From an uncultured bacterium (GTDB lineage Bacteria > Cyanobacteriota > Vampirovibrionia > Gastranaerophilales > Gastranaerophilaceae), in contig CASDRS010000016.1 in the NCBI GenBank assembly GCA_949283255.1, positions 1 through 64,000 on the forward strand: 64,000 nucleotides of DNA, given 5' to 3'. The position numbers and the translations under genes are program-made. Below the pieces are notes generated by a model, which had not been told where the DNA came from, did not search any database, and worked only from the letters and a program-made list of their open reading frames with translations. This document shows, piece by piece, positions 9,536 through 18,383 of this stretch (positions within the stretch are counted from its first letter, which is position 1; every line of letters starts with the position of its first letter).

Positions 9536-10810
9536 ATGATTAATCCAGTTGGTTTAAGTCCTGTTGCAGGTAATGTTAATACAAATTTGTTAAATCAAGT
9601 GAAAACGGATAAAAAGCCGGTTGAAAATAATAATGCGGAAGCACCTAAGGCAAATGGTGCAGACGTTCTTGCAGTTTATAACCAAGCTGCGATAAAAAAG
9701 CCTGAAAAAGCAGATAAAAAAGATTTAGAAACTCTTAAAAATTTACAACCGTCAATTCCGACAGTATTGCAGCCGGAAGCAATAAAAGTTCTAAAAGGCG
9801 ACAGAATTAAAACAGCACATGGAAACTTATATGCGATTGTAGACAAAACTCCTGAGACGACAACCACATATATAATGGATGTTCAAGCACCTGAAGATGC
9901 AATCAGGAAGATAATTACAACCGATAATAAAACCGGTAAAAAGATAAGAGTTCAAGAAAACTTTAATGAAATCAAAGAAGGAGTGTTACCTAGTACATTC
10001 TTAACAGAGATTTACGAATTTTATCCAAATTCAGATGATGTTAAAAAACTGACAACATATTATCAAGGCAAACCGGAAGTAATTGAAGAAACCGTACATA
10101 ATGAAGACGGTAGTAAAAAACACTATATCAATGACAGAAATACACTTATGATATGTGAAGAAAAGCCAAAAGACGGTGTAACAAAAATAACGAAATATGA
10201 TAACGACGGGAATATAACAAGCGTTGAAACTGAGAAAAAAGCGGAATATTACTCCGAAACAGTAAGATATGATAAAGGTATTCCGACAGAAACAGTAAAG
10301 GAAGTAAAGAAACCGACCGAGAATAAAACAGGCAAAGATCCATTTAATGATGAAAATCTGAAACCTGCAGAAAAATATGATATTAACGGTGATCCAAAAA
10401 CGTTTGAAGGTGAAAAAGAAACATATTCAAACGGTGCATTGCAATCAATCAAGGTAAAGAATGATAAAGGCGGAGAAATTACATACTTATTTGATTTAAA
10501 TGGAGATCTTGAATCAATTGATGATAATTTAGATGCAGACCACAAAAAAGCTATACTTTATCACAAGCCTGAATGCTCTGACAAAAACGGTCATTACACA
10601 ATAAAAGAAGATTTAGGAAACGGTATCGAAAAAGATACAACTTATGTAGATAATGGTACAGTTGAAGTCAGAGTCGTAGATAATAAAAATGATTCCGAGA
10701 AATACGCTCAATATTCAAAAGACGGATATATGGAAATGTATATCGAAAACGGCTCAAAAGATAATGCTGTAAGAATGTTATTTGATAAAGACGGAAATCT
10801 TCTCGAATAG
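9536..10810 (+). CDS. Hypothetical 424-aa protein with YDxNG-type repeats
   Basis: No family recognised with certainty. The N-terminal 100 residues are low-complexity, rich in Asn, Lys and Ala, with no signal peptide. The remainder shows an irregular repeated strand-turn motif, [YFL]-[DS]-x-[ND]-G, seen as KYDNDGNI, KYDINGDP, LFDLNGDL, YSKDGYME and LFDKDGNL. This is the pattern of MORN_2 or RHS-like antiparallel beta repeats. It is highly charged and probably soluble. It lies alone between eno and waaA, with a hairpin and a GAAGGAAG ribosome binding site upstream. Confidence 0.75.
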   Translation: MINPVGLSPVAGNVNTNLLNQVKTDKKPVENNNAEAPKANGADVLAVYNQAAIKKPEKADKKDLETLKNLQPSIPTVLQPEAIKVLKGDRIKTAHGNLYAIVDKTPETTTTYIMDVQAPEDAIRKIITTDNKTGKKIRVQENFNEIKEGVLPSTFLTEIYEFYPNSDDVKKLTTYYQGKPEVIEETVHNEDGSKKHYINDRNTLMICEEKPKDGVTKITKYDNDGNITSVETEKKAEYYSETVRYDKGIPTETVKEVKKPTENKTGKDPFNDENLKPAEKYDINGDPKTFEGEKETYSNGALQSIKVKNDKGGEITYLFDLNGDLESIDDNLDADHKKAILYHKPECSDKNGHYTIKEDLGNGIEKDTTYVDNGTVEVRVVDNKNDSEKYAQYSKDGYMEMYIENGSKDNAVRMLFDKDGNLLE

Positions 10811-10818
10811 TAACAAAC

Positions 10819-10847
10819 TTTTCAAGATTGAAATTTTATAATATAAT
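10819..10847 (+). promoter_or_regulatory. Probable waaA promoter (near-leaderless)
   Basis: TTTTCA at 10819-10824, 17-base spacer, TATAAT at 10842-10847; a second perfect TATAAT overlaps at 10837-10842. The ATG at 10857 starts 9 bases after the -10 box and has no Shine-Dalgarno sequence, so the leader would be only a few bases. Confidence 0.5.
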
Positions 10848-10856
10848 AAACATGTT

Positions 10857-12095
10857 ATGTTTTTATATGGAATTTTATCAACAGTTGTTTTTATTGTAGG
10901 GATGCCATTTGTTTTGGGTGCCAGAAAGATTATCGGCAAATCCAACGCAGGTATAAAAGAAAAATTAGGTTTTATTGATATGCCTGAATTGGGTGAAGAA
11001 GATATAATAATGCTTCACGGTGTATCTGTCGGAGAAGTAATTGCGCTTGAAAATTTGGCAAAACAGCTTAAAAAAACATTCCCGCACAAAAAGCTTGTTG
11101 TAACGACGGGAACAAAAACAGGACAGGAAATTGCGCAGAAAAAATATGCTGAAATTGCAGATTTTATAACATATTTCCCTTATGATATACCGTTTTGCGT
11201 AAACAAATTTTTGGATACAATAAAGCCATCAATTGTTTTGATAGCAGAAACAGAGATATGGCCATATTTTGCATACGCTTGTAATGAAAGAAGTATTCCA
11301 ATATTTATTATAAACGGCAGAATTTCTGATTCAACATTTAAGTCATACGAGAAAGTGAAGTTCTTCTTTAAAAAAGTTTTTGAGAATTTTACTGCAATAT
11401 ATACTCAAAGTGAAGATGACAGAAAAAAATATATTGAGATAGGTGCATCTGAAAATAAAGTTGAGGTAATGGGTAATCTCAAGTTTGATGTAAAGAGAAA
11501 AGATGCAGATATCCAAATGGGTCAACAGGGTTATAGAGTAATAATTGCAGGAAGTACTCACTCCGGTGAAGACGAGATAGTTTTAAAAACTTTCAAGGAA
11601 TTAAAAGAAAAGCATTCTGATATCAAACTTCTTCTTGCACCGCGTCATCCGAAACGGATCCCTGATGTAGAGAGTTTAGCAAAGCGGATGGGTTTCAATT
11701 ATGGGTTACGCTCAAGAGATGACAAATTTAACGAATATGATTTAATTTTGCTTGATACCCTCGGAGAATTGGGTAAGATGTACTCTATATGTGAGTTTGC
11801 ATTTATCGGCGGAAGTTTTAACAAAACAGGAGGTCACAATCCTCTTGAAGCAACCGTATATGACAAACCAACCATAACCGGACCATCTATTCATAATTTT
11901 AAAGACATATATTGGACGTTAGACAAAACCGATGCAGGAAAGATTGTAAAAACTCCTGAAGAACTTAAGAATTATATGGATAAACTTCTTTCTGATAAAG
12001 ACTTTTATAATAAGGCTTGTCAGGATTGTAAGACCGTATTTGAAGCACAACAAGGTGCATTGGATTTTGTAATCTCTAAGCTTAAAGAATATTAA
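10857..12095 (+). CDS. waaA: 3-deoxy-D-manno-octulosonic acid (Kdo) transferase
   Basis: Adds Kdo from CMP-Kdo to the lipid A precursor at the inner face of the inner membrane. A single N-terminal membrane anchor (residues 1-20) is followed by a GT-B fold. Family motifs seen are HGVSVGE (residues about 58-64), VVTTGTKTGQE, TYFPYDIPFCVNKFL, AETEIWPY, NGRISDSTFKSY, QSEDDRKKY, VMGNLKFDV, APRHPKR and GGHNPLEA. Length of 412 aa is typical. Presence of this gene argues for an LPS-bearing outer membrane. It stands alone, with its own promoter. Confidence 0.93.
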   Translation: MFLYGILSTVVFIVGMPFVLGARKIIGKSNAGIKEKLGFIDMPELGEEDIIMLHGVSVGEVIALENLAKQLKKTFPHKKLVVTTGTKTGQEIAQKKYAEIADFITYFPYDIPFCVNKFLDTIKPSIVLIAETEIWPYFAYACNERSIPIFIINGRISDSTFKSYEKVKFFFKKVFENFTAIYTQSEDDRKKYIEIGASENKVEVMGNLKFDVKRKDADIQMGQQGYRVIIAGSTHSGEDEIVLKTFKELKEKHSDIKLLLAPRHPKRIPDVESLAKRMGFNYGLRSRDDKFNEYDLILLDTLGELGKMYSICEFAFIGGSFNKTGGHNPLEATVYDKPTITGPSIHNFKDIYWTLDKTDAGKIVKTPEELKNYMDKLLSDKDFYNKACQDCKTVFEAQQGALDFVISKLKEY

Positions 12096-12140
12096 TAAAA
12101 TAGCAAAATAAAGCAATTAATAAAATTTTTGTAATTTAAT

Positions 12141-12158
12141 CTGCTTGGAAGGAAGCAG
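12141..12158 (+). promoter_or_regulatory. Hairpin presenting the Shine-Dalgarno sequence in its loop
   Basis: CTGCTT (12141-12146) pairs perfectly with AAGCAG (12153-12158). The 6-base loop GGAAGG plus the 3' arm forms the only ribosome binding site for the ATG at 12164. The stem is short, so it may simply expose the site, or it could modulate access. Confidence 0.4.
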
Positions 12159-12163
12159 TAAAA

Positions 12164-12823
12164 ATGTACATTACTCCCAATAAACCATATACCCCGAATT
12201 TTCAAGCGCTAAGAGTGGCGCAGGCCAGCAATACGATAAACGGCACACTGACAAAGCTTGATGTATATAGTCTTTCTCATAAAGATAAACATTTTTTACG
12301 TCAACTTTGTGAGCGAACAGATATGAAGAAACTTATGCCTGGGCTAGGTAATGACGAGTATAAGAGATGGCATGAAATGCTGGAAATCGCTACAGACAAA
12401 GCCGAAAACCCTGACAGACGAACATTTGTTGTAGCCAAAAACGGAAGTCCTTGCGGGATTATAACATTCAAACCCGGCAAAAAAATCTTTGACTTGGATT
12501 GTATATGTACTTGGCCTGTAGAATTTGGCAAGAAGGTAAACCTCGCAGGTCAAACTTTATTCAAAATGATGTTTGAAGAATTTTCAAAAGCAAAAGCAAA
12601 CAAAATCAAACTTGATGCAATTACAGATGGTCCTTATCCTACTGAGCCAAAATATGCAAAATTAGGTTTTAGGGCAATAGGAACTCGTGATAATAATAAA
12701 ATAGAGATGGAAATTTCTTCTAATAGCGTAAAGAGCGCGCTTAATCGTTTGGACGAAAAAATTGAGCAGGTAGATATTAAAGATTCCGATACGGTTAACT
12801 TATGTGATGAATTAAATATATAA
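12164..12823 (+). CDS. GNAT-like acetyltransferase with N-terminal PNFQA motif
   Basis: A 219-aa protein. After an N-terminal tail with PNFQA (residues 11-15), the sequence shows a GNAT-like order: helices carrying a conserved Trp region (about 50-80), strands FVVAKNGSPCGIITF (about 86-100) and a later strand, a helix LFKMMFEEFSKAKANKIKLDA and a closing KYAKLGFRAIG, equivalent to the YxxxGF motif of GNATs. The pyrophosphate loop R/QxxGxG/A is weak, so activity is uncertain. The substrate is unknown. About 35 residues after the fold are acidic. It stands alone between waaA and the next small gene. Confidence 0.6.
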   Translation: MYITPNKPYTPNFQALRVAQASNTINGTLTKLDVYSLSHKDKHFLRQLCERTDMKKLMPGLGNDEYKRWHEMLEIATDKAENPDRRTFVVAKNGSPCGIITFKPGKKIFDLDCICTWPVEFGKKVNLAGQTLFKMMFEEFSKAKANKIKLDAITDGPYPTEPKYAKLGFRAIGTRDNNKIEMEISSNSVKSALNRLDEKIEQVDIKDSDTVNLCDELNI

Positions 12824-12827
12824 TGAG

Positions 12828-12858
12828 TTGACTTATATTCAAAATCAATTAAAATAAT
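12828..12858 (+). promoter_or_regulatory. Possible promoter for the 83-aa gene
   Basis: TTGACT at 12828-12833 and AATAAT at 12853-12858, spacer 19 bases, so spacing is not ideal. It overlaps the end of the preceding gene. A GCGAGG ribosome binding site follows before the ATG at 12877. Confidence 0.35.
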
Positions 12859-12876
12859 ATTGTAGGGCGAGGTTAT

Positions 12877-13128
12877 ATGAGATTAACAGAGAAATTAAAA
12901 CAATACGAACAACAATTCATGTTTATCCGTTGGGCTACAGGTGGTGAATATGGCAAACTTCGCTATGTAGGTTCAGATTTTATTGAATTCCAGATAATCG
13001 ATGTTGATAATATGGAATTTAGTGAAACCGTCTTTATCCAAAGCGGCCTTATTTTGGAAGTTTGTATCGGCGGATCTGATGTAGCCAGAATTGTTGCCGA
13101 GTTTTCATCTAAAATGTCAATTGATTAG
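12877..13128 (+). CDS. Small conserved-looking hypothetical protein (83 aa)
   Basis: No family recognised. A short N-terminal helix (RLTEKLKQYEQQF) is followed by four to five predicted beta strands with a glycine-led first strand (GKLRYVGSDFIEFQII, then SETVFIQSGLILEV), an arrangement that resembles small Sm-like or SH3-like barrels; this is only a shape impression. No signal peptide and no cysteine cluster. A ribosome binding site (GCGAGG) precedes the ATG. It lies 47 bases before alr, which has its own promoter. Confidence 0.7.
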   Translation: MRLTEKLKQYEQQFMFIRWATGGEYGKLRYVGSDFIEFQIIDVDNMEFSETVFIQSGLILEVCIGGSDVARIVAEFSSKMSID

Positions 13129-13137
13129 GATTTTTAC

Positions 13138-13166
13138 TTGCAGGAATATTTATTGTGTTATATAAT
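13138..13166 (+). promoter_or_regulatory. Probable alr-tyrA promoter (near-leaderless)
   Basis: TTGCAG at 13138-13143, 17-base spacer, perfect TATAAT at 13161-13166. The alr ATG at 13176 lies 9 bases beyond the -10 box, so the leader would be about 2-4 bases. The same TTGCAG-17 arrangement precedes the minus-strand polyene operon at 37345. Confidence 0.6.
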
Positions 13167-13175
13167 TAAGGTCTT

Positions 13176-14300
13176 ATGAAAAACGTTAGACAAACAAATT
13201 TAAATATACATAGAGACTCTTGGGTAGAAATTAATATAGGAAATTTGGCACACAACGCAAAAGAAATCAGAAAGAATGTTCCTTCTGATACAAAGTTGCT
13301 TGCTGTTGTAAAAGCAGATTCTTATGGACACGGTTCAGTGATGCTTGCTCCGACGCTTTTGGTTTCAGGCTTTGATATGCTAGGTGTTGCGTCAATTGAT
13401 GAGGGTGTGGATTTACGAAATGCTAAAATCAATTGCGAAATTCTTGTTTTGGGAGCGGTTCCTGTTTGGGCAGTAGAAACTGCAGTTCAGGAAGATATAT
13501 CCATTCCTGTTTTTTCTGACGCTCATTTAGAAGCTTGTCATCAGGCTTACCTTAGAACAGGACAAAAACCTAAGGTTCACGTAAAAATTGATACAGGCAT
13601 GAACAGAATTGGGATCGGTTATGATAGAGCCATTGATTTTATCAAAAAAGTTCAATCGAGCGATTTCGTAGATCTTAAGGGTATATTTACCCATCTTGCT
13701 GTTGCCGAAGACAGAGAAAAAACACAAATCCAAATCGACAGATGGAATAATGTTATCTCAAATATTGATACAACAGGTTTGTTATTGCATATCCAAAATA
13801 CTGTTGGTACTATGTGTTATGATATTCCTCTATCAAATATGCGTCGTGTCGGGATTGCGTTATATGGTTTGTATACAGATATGCCAAATGATAACAAAGG
13901 TTTTCGCCCTAATTTGAAACAGGTTATTTCATTAAAAGGTCGAATTGTTCATATCCACGATGTGAAAGATCATGAAGGCGTAAGTTATGGTTTTACCTAT
14001 CGCGCAAAGGGAACTCGTACTATTGCAACTATTCCTATCGGATATGCGGATGGAGTTTCAAGAGGTCTTTCAAACAAAATTTATGGCGTTTTAAACGGAC
14101 AAAAAGTTCCTCAAGTCGGGAATATCACTATGGATCAGATGATGTTTGATATAACAGGTGTAAAAGCAGAAATCGGTGATGTTATTACACTGTTGGATGA
14201 GGATAACTCTATTGATGAGTGGGCAAGGATATTAAACACTATAAATTATGAATTGACTTGCCGTTTGAAAGTTCGTTTGCCAAGAGTTTATACGAGGTAA
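13176..14300 (+). CDS. alr: Alanine racemase
   Basis: PLP enzyme interconverting L- and D-alanine for peptidoglycan. The PLP lysine lies in AVVKADSYGHG (about residues 43-53), with DTGMNRIG, the RVGIALYGLY strand and the catalytic tyrosine region GVSYGFTYRAKGTR, then IGYADGVSR and GNITMDQMMFDI. At 374 aa it is of normal length and appears complete. It is followed after 4 bases by a TyrA-like gene, so the two are probably one operon. The ATG has no Shine-Dalgarno sequence and lies 9 bases after a perfect -10 box. Confidence 0.95.
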   Translation: MKNVRQTNLNIHRDSWVEINIGNLAHNAKEIRKNVPSDTKLLAVVKADSYGHGSVMLAPTLLVSGFDMLGVASIDEGVDLRNAKINCEILVLGAVPVWAVETAVQEDISIPVFSDAHLEACHQAYLRTGQKPKVHVKIDTGMNRIGIGYDRAIDFIKKVQSSDFVDLKGIFTHLAVAEDREKTQIQIDRWNNVISNIDTTGLLLHIQNTVGTMCYDIPLSNMRRVGIALYGLYTDMPNDNKGFRPNLKQVISLKGRIVHIHDVKDHEGVSYGFTYRAKGTRTIATIPIGYADGVSRGLSNKIYGVLNGQKVPQVGNITMDQMMFDITGVKAEIGDVITLLDEDNSIDEWARILNTINYELTCRLKVRLPRVYTR

Positions 14301-14304
14301 GAAT

Positions 14305-15069
14305 ATGAAAATTGGTGTTATCGGATTGGGCCTAATCGGTGGTTCTATTTTTAAGGACTTAACTCGATTGGGTTATGATGTTGTAGGCGTTTCGAAATCA
14401 CAGAGCGGAGATAGAATTTATAAAAGCTATGACGTTTTAAAAGATTGTGAGATAGTTTTTGTATGTTCGGCAATGAATAAAACTCTCGAAGTTCTTGATG
14501 AATTGGAAAAGATTTTGCCTCAAAATGTTATAGTAACTGATGTTTGCAGTTTAAAAGAATTTGTTTGCAAAAAGTATCATCCATATATTTTTATACCATC
14601 ACACCCAATGGCAGGAACAGAAAATAAAGGATTTGAAAATTCTTTTGAAGGATTATTTAACGGCGCAACGTGGGTTCTTACTCCATTCAAAACAACACCT
14701 GAAGAACCTGTAAACAAACTTGTCAGTATAATTAAACAGCTGGGTGCAAAACCTCTGTTTACAACTCCTCAAAAACATGATGAGGCTGCTGCGATGATAT
14801 CTCACATGCCAATGTTGGTTTCTCAGGCGCTTTTTCTTGCCGCAAGAGAAAATCCGCTTGCTTTAAAAATGGCAGCCAGCGGTTTTCGGGATATGACAAG
14901 GCTTGCGTTGTCTAATGAGGAAATGGCAAAAGATATGGTGTATATGAACCATAAAAATATTCAAGATGCCATTTTGAGATTATACAAATCCGTTGGAGAG
15001 TTAACCTCAGGAGATTATGAGGCCTTAATAAAATCAATAAAAGAAGAACGCTCCAAGATGTTTAAGTAA
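14305..15069 (+). CDS. tyrA: Prephenate/arogenate dehydrogenase (TyrA family)
   Basis: NAD(P)-dependent dehydrogenase of tyrosine synthesis. The Rossmann motif GVIGLGLIGGS is at residues 3-13. Then come a DVCSLKEF strand, the conserved PSHPMAGTENKGFENS substrate loop, an HDEAAAMISHMPMLVSQAL helix and ASGFRDMTRLA, all hallmarks of the family. At 254 aa it is the short monofunctional form without a chorismate mutase or ACT domain. Whether it prefers prephenate or arogenate cannot be told from sequence. It is 4 bases after alr with a GAGGTAAG ribosome binding site, and a strong hairpin terminator follows. Confidence 0.9.
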   Translation: MKIGVIGLGLIGGSIFKDLTRLGYDVVGVSKSQSGDRIYKSYDVLKDCEIVFVCSAMNKTLEVLDELEKILPQNVIVTDVCSLKEFVCKKYHPYIFIPSHPMAGTENKGFENSFEGLFNGATWVLTPFKTTPEEPVNKLVSIIKQLGAKPLFTTPQKHDEAAAMISHMPMLVSQALFLAARENPLALKMAASGFRDMTRLALSNEEMAKDMVYMNHKNIQDAILRLYKSVGELTSGDYEALIKSIKEERSKMFK

Positions 15070-15097
15070 AAATAAGTTTTTGAAAATCTTATATGAA

Positions 15098-15130
15098 AAA
15101 AAGCCATTGTATATATTACAATGGCTTTTT
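15098..15130. terminator. Bidirectional rho-independent terminator
   Basis: AAAAAGCCATTGT (15098-15110) pairs perfectly with ACAATGGCTTTTT (15118-15130) around a 7-base loop. The A-run and T-run on the two sides let it end both alr-tyrA transcripts and the convergent gene that stops at 15151. Confidence 0.9.
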
Positions 15131-15150
15131 GTTTACATTCTCTAATATCC

Positions 15151-15687
15151 CTATGCTACATTGTTGTTTGATGAAGATCTGAAAATGCTTTGTCCGAGTC
15201 CTACAAAGAACCCTAAAACAGCTCCACCGGCAATATAAGCAGGTGTAACTCTTTTATCTTTAACTGCACTCTTAAATCCTTTTACGCAACGTTTGAACAT
15301 GTCAGCAGCTCTTTCGTTTACGCTGGCAATAATACCTTTTAGCTCAACCATATCTCCGTGGTTAAGGTTAGCATCTCTAATAACTTTGCGCATATTTACA
15401 GCCTTTTTACCGGCAGTACCTTCAGCGTCTACCATCTTAATAAATGTATCTTGCGCCAGAGATTTATCTTTAATATTTCTGATAATATCAATAGCACTTG
15501 CTTTTGCCTTATTAGACTGTTCTCTAATAATAGCCATGGCACCTTTAAATTCGTCGTCCATTTCACTTTCATTAAGAGGTAGCATGTGCTTAGCAGCGTA
15601 ACCCATTACTCCGCCTACAACTGAACCTTTTGCAATTAACCCAAATGGTGATCTGGTTTCCTGTGAATCAATAGCATTTATACTCAT
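15151..15687 (-). CDS. Hypothetical membrane-associated protein with two Gly-rich hydrophobic segments
   Basis: A 178-aa protein I cannot assign. Two glycine-zipper-like hydrophobic stretches bracket it: GLIAKGSVVGGVMGYAAK near residue 17 and AYIAGGAVLGFFVGLGQSIF near residue 150. The middle is a charged, helical domain of about 110 residues. This suggests two membrane passes with both ends on the same side. It opens with MSINAIDSQ and has no classical signal peptide. It stands alone, with a possible structured leader upstream and the terminator at 15098-15130 downstream. Confidence 0.7.
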   Translation of the reverse strand: MSINAIDSQETRSPFGLIAKGSVVGGVMGYAAKHMLPLNESEMDDEFKGAMAIIREQSNKAKASAIDIIRNIKDKSLAQDTFIKMVDAEGTAGKKAVNMRKVIRDANLNHGDMVELKGIIASVNERAADMFKRCVKGFKSAVKDKRVTPAYIAGGAVLGFFVGLGQSIFRSSSNNNVA

Positions 15688-15728
15688 AGTTAATAAACCC
15701 TTACTTAACTAATTTCCTTTCTAAATAT

Positions 15729-15794
15729 GTCCACATATACTCTCTCATTAAGACTCACACTAAAGAATCTTAATCGTAATACATATGGGTGGAC
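15729..15794 (-). promoter_or_regulatory. Nested inverted repeats in the leader of the 15687 gene
   Basis: Outer arms GTCCAC-ATAT (15729-15738) and ATAT-gg-GTGGAC (15783-15794) pair with one 2-base bulge. Inside, ATTAAGA (15747-15753) pairs with TCTTAAT (15768-15774) around a 14-base loop. The two stems are separated by an internal loop of 8 bases on each side. It occupies most of the otherwise empty 190-base gap 15688-15877. It could be a structured leader RNA or paired operators. Confidence 0.35.
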
Positions 15795-15877
15795 CTGCAC
15801 TTAAATATTTTAAATAATTAACCCTAAATAATTACATAAAACTGAGTAATCAAATCCGTATGAATTTTAACACATCA

Positions 15878-16915
15878 TTATTTTTTTGTCAAGACCTTTA
15901 TAAAGTTTAGTAACAACATTATAATAACAACGGCAAATATAACTAAGAAGTAGTGTTTAATAGTATTTTCACCCATAAATAATGTTGCAAAAGCACCTGC
16001 AATAATAGCGCAAGATGTGAGAATTACAACAGTTTTCTTTTGAGAAAATCCGGCATGCAGAAGCTTGTGATGTATGTGCTCAGCATCTGCAACAAAAGGA
16101 GATTGTCCCTTCAAAATTCTTCTCAAACTGGAATAAGTAATATCCATAATCGGGACAGCAAGTACGACAAACGGTAATAATATTGCTACAGTAGCTGCTT
16201 TCATAACACCTGTAATAGATATTGTTGCAAGCAAAAATCCTGAGAACAATGCTCCGCTATCGCCCATAAAGATTTTTGCAGGGTTGAAATTGTATGTAAG
16301 AAATGCGAGCATAGAACCTGCAAGAATAAATCCGATTAGTGCAATAATAGGATTTGGCGGAACCATAGCAAGAGCAATAATAGCTAAGGTTACAGAGTTG
16401 ATAGTGGTAACAGATCCCGCAAGCCCATCAACGCCATCTATAAAGTTCAAAGCATTACTGATACCTACAATCCATAGAATAGTAATAGGATATGACCAAA
16501 AACCTAAATTCATTCCGCCGAAAAACGGTACAGAATTTATTTGTACTCCGAGCAAATATACTAGTGTTGCAATGGAAATCTGCAAAAATAGCTTAAACTT
16601 TGCAGGGAGATTGTATATATCATCAACCAACCCGAGTAAGAACATTAAAGAACTACCGAGCAAGATACCTGATAAGAGGCTGCCTTCAGGATAATAACTC
16701 ATAAACACAAGACACAAAAATGTAAGCATAGAGCTTAACCATATAGCCACACCGCCTATTCTGGAAATCGGTTTGGTATGAATTTTTCTCTCATTTGGAA
16801 CATCAACCAATCCCTCTTTCTTTGAAAAGCTAATTACAAGCGGTACTAAAAATACGCCGAACATGTAAGCTATAATCGTTCCCAAAATATGTGCATGTGT
16901 TAATTTAATAATCAT
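15878..16915 (-). CDS. WecA/TagO-like undecaprenyl-phosphate sugar-1-phosphate transferase
   Basis: Integral membrane enzyme of the MraY/WecA family, about 10-11 hydrophobic segments over 345 aa. It transfers a sugar-1-phosphate (usually GlcNAc-1-P) from a UDP-sugar to undecaprenyl phosphate, starting O-antigen, enterobacterial common antigen or teichoic acid-type polymers. Seen: the PNERKIHTKPISRIGGVA loop, the catalytic LVDDIYNLPAK aspartates, NALNFIDGVDGLAG, FMGDSGALF and the WecA-type AEHIHHKLL histidine motif, which distinguishes it from MraY. It lies 20 bases downstream of glyA on the same strand and is probably co-transcribed. The precise sugar is not known. Confidence 0.88.
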   Translation of the reverse strand: MIIKLTHAHILGTIIAYMFGVFLVPLVISFSKKEGLVDVPNERKIHTKPISRIGGVAIWLSSMLTFLCLVFMSYYPEGSLLSGILLGSSLMFLLGLVDDIYNLPAKFKLFLQISIATLVYLLGVQINSVPFFGGMNLGFWSYPITILWIVGISNALNFIDGVDGLAGSVTTINSVTLAIIALAMVPPNPIIALIGFILAGSMLAFLTYNFNPAKIFMGDSGALFSGFLLATISITGVMKAATVAILLPFVVLAVPIMDITYSSLRRILKGQSPFVADAEHIHHKLLHAGFSQKKTVVILTSCAIIAGAFATLFMGENTIKHYFLVIFAVVIIMLLLNFIKVLTKK

Positions 16916-16935
16916 CTCAATTTATTCCTTTTTTG

Positions 16936-18174
16936 CTATTCATATAGCGGATATTTTTTGCAAAGTTTCAAAGATCTTTCTCTCAAATTCTTTAAACCTT
17001 GTTCATTATCGCAAGCATAAATCGCGCCTGCAATAATTTTTGCAACTTCTACCATATCATCTTCTTTAAATCCGCGAGTTGTAACGGCAGGAGTACCAAG
17101 TCTTATACCACTTGTAACAAACGGGCTTTGCGGATCATTCGGAACTGTATTTTTATTTGCCGTAATTCCGACACGTTCCAATACATTTGCCATATCTTTT
17201 CCTGTCTTGCCTGTTCTTCTCAAGTCCAAAGTCATAAGGTGATTTTCAGTCATTCCGCCGACAATATCCAAACCTTCGTCCATTAGACCTTGAGCCAACG
17301 CTTTTGCATTTTTAATAATTTGTGCGGCATACTCTTTGAATTCAGGTTGTGAAGCTTCATGTAAAGCAACTGCCTTGGCCGCAATAATGTGTTCTAAAGG
17401 TCCGCCCTGCATTCCAGGGAAAACAGCTTTATCAATACCCATAGCGTGCTCTTCTTTGCACATAATAATTCCGCCTCTTGGTCCTCTTAGAGATTTGTGA
17501 GTTGTTGTTGTCACAAAATCTGCATAAGGTGCAGGTGACGGGTGAAGTCCTGCAACGACAAGCCCTGCAATATGAGCAATATCAGCTAAAAGAAGAGCTC
17601 CAACTTCGTCTGCTATTTCTCTAAACTTTTTAAAATCGATAATTTTTGAATAATTGCTTGCGCCGCAAATTATCAACTTAGGCTTATGTTCAAGCGCCAT
17701 TTGTCTTACGTTATCGTAATCGATATTTCCGTTTTCGTCTACTCCGTAACTTTTTACATTAAAATAAAGGCCTGAAAAGTTAACCGGCGAACCGTGTGAT
17801 AAGTGACCACCGTTTGACAAATCCATTCCTAAAACATTATCTCCCGGTTTTAGCGCATACATAAACACAGCCATATTTGCCTGAGCTCCGCTGTGAGGCT
17901 GAACATTTGCATGGTCCATGTGGAAAAGTTCACAGGCTCTCTTTTGGCAAATTTCTTCGATTACATCGACGTGTTCACAACCATTGTAAAATCTTTTGTG
18001 AGGTTTACCTTCAGCGTACTTGTTTGTCAAAACACTGCCGGCAGCTTCCATAACAGCTTGCGAGGTGATATTTTCGCTTGCAATAAGTTCTATTGTTTCT
18101 TGTTGGCGTTTCAATTCCAACTCAATCTGTTCTGCAATAACAGGATCTGTTTTTTTAATATGTTCTAAATTCAT
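16936..18174 (-). CDS. glyA: Serine hydroxymethyltransferase
   Basis: PLP enzyme converting serine and tetrahydrofolate to glycine and methylene-THF. The full 412-aa family length is present, with [57 protein letters not shown], the PLP lysine in [36 protein letters not shown] and TTRGF. The ATG is preceded by a GAGAGGTGA ribosome binding site. It leads a probable two-gene operon with the WecA-like gene 20 bases downstream. Confidence 0.97.
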   Translation of the reverse strand: MNLEHIKKTDPVIAEQIELELKRQQETIELIASENITSQAVMEAAGSVLTNKYAEGKPHKRFYNGCEHVDVIEEICQKRACELFHMDHANVQPHSGAQANMAVFMYALKPGDNVLGMDLSNGGHLSHGSPVNFSGLYFNVKSYGVDENGNIDYDNVRQMALEHKPKLIICGASNYSKIIDFKKFREIADEVGALLLADIAHIAGLVVAGLHPSPAPYADFVTTTTHKSLRGPRGGIIMCKEEHAMGIDKAVFPGMQGGPLEHIIAAKAVALHEASQPEFKEYAAQIIKNAKALAQGLMDEGLDIVGGMTENHLMTLDLRRTGKTGKDMANVLERVGITANKNTVPNDPQSPFVTSGIRLGTPAVTTRGFKEDDMVEVAKIIAGAIYACDNEQGLKNLRERSLKLCKKYPLYE

Positions 18175-18298
18175 CAGTCACCTCTCAATTTCCTCACCCA
18201 CTTCAAATTATATTCAAAAAAAATAAATTAGTAAAGATTATTAAGAGATACAAAGGCATGACTTTTAAAAAAAAATCCTTAAATATTTTGTGTAGAAT

Positions 18299-18314
18299 TC
18301 ATACAAAAGTATGA
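18299..18314. promoter_or_regulatory. Short palindrome in the glyA/TPR divergent region
   Basis: TCATAC-AAAA-GTATGA is a perfect 6-4-6 inverted repeat. It overlaps where the -35 of a possible plus-strand promoter (TATTAT at 18332-18337) would be. This is the only clear structure in the gap 18175-18383. It may be an operator for the TPR gene. Confidence 0.3.
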
Positions 18315-18383
18315 GTACGGAAACGCTAATTTATTATATAGTTGTACCGTAAGAGTAGTAGTAATCAGAGGTAGTCAGACAAA

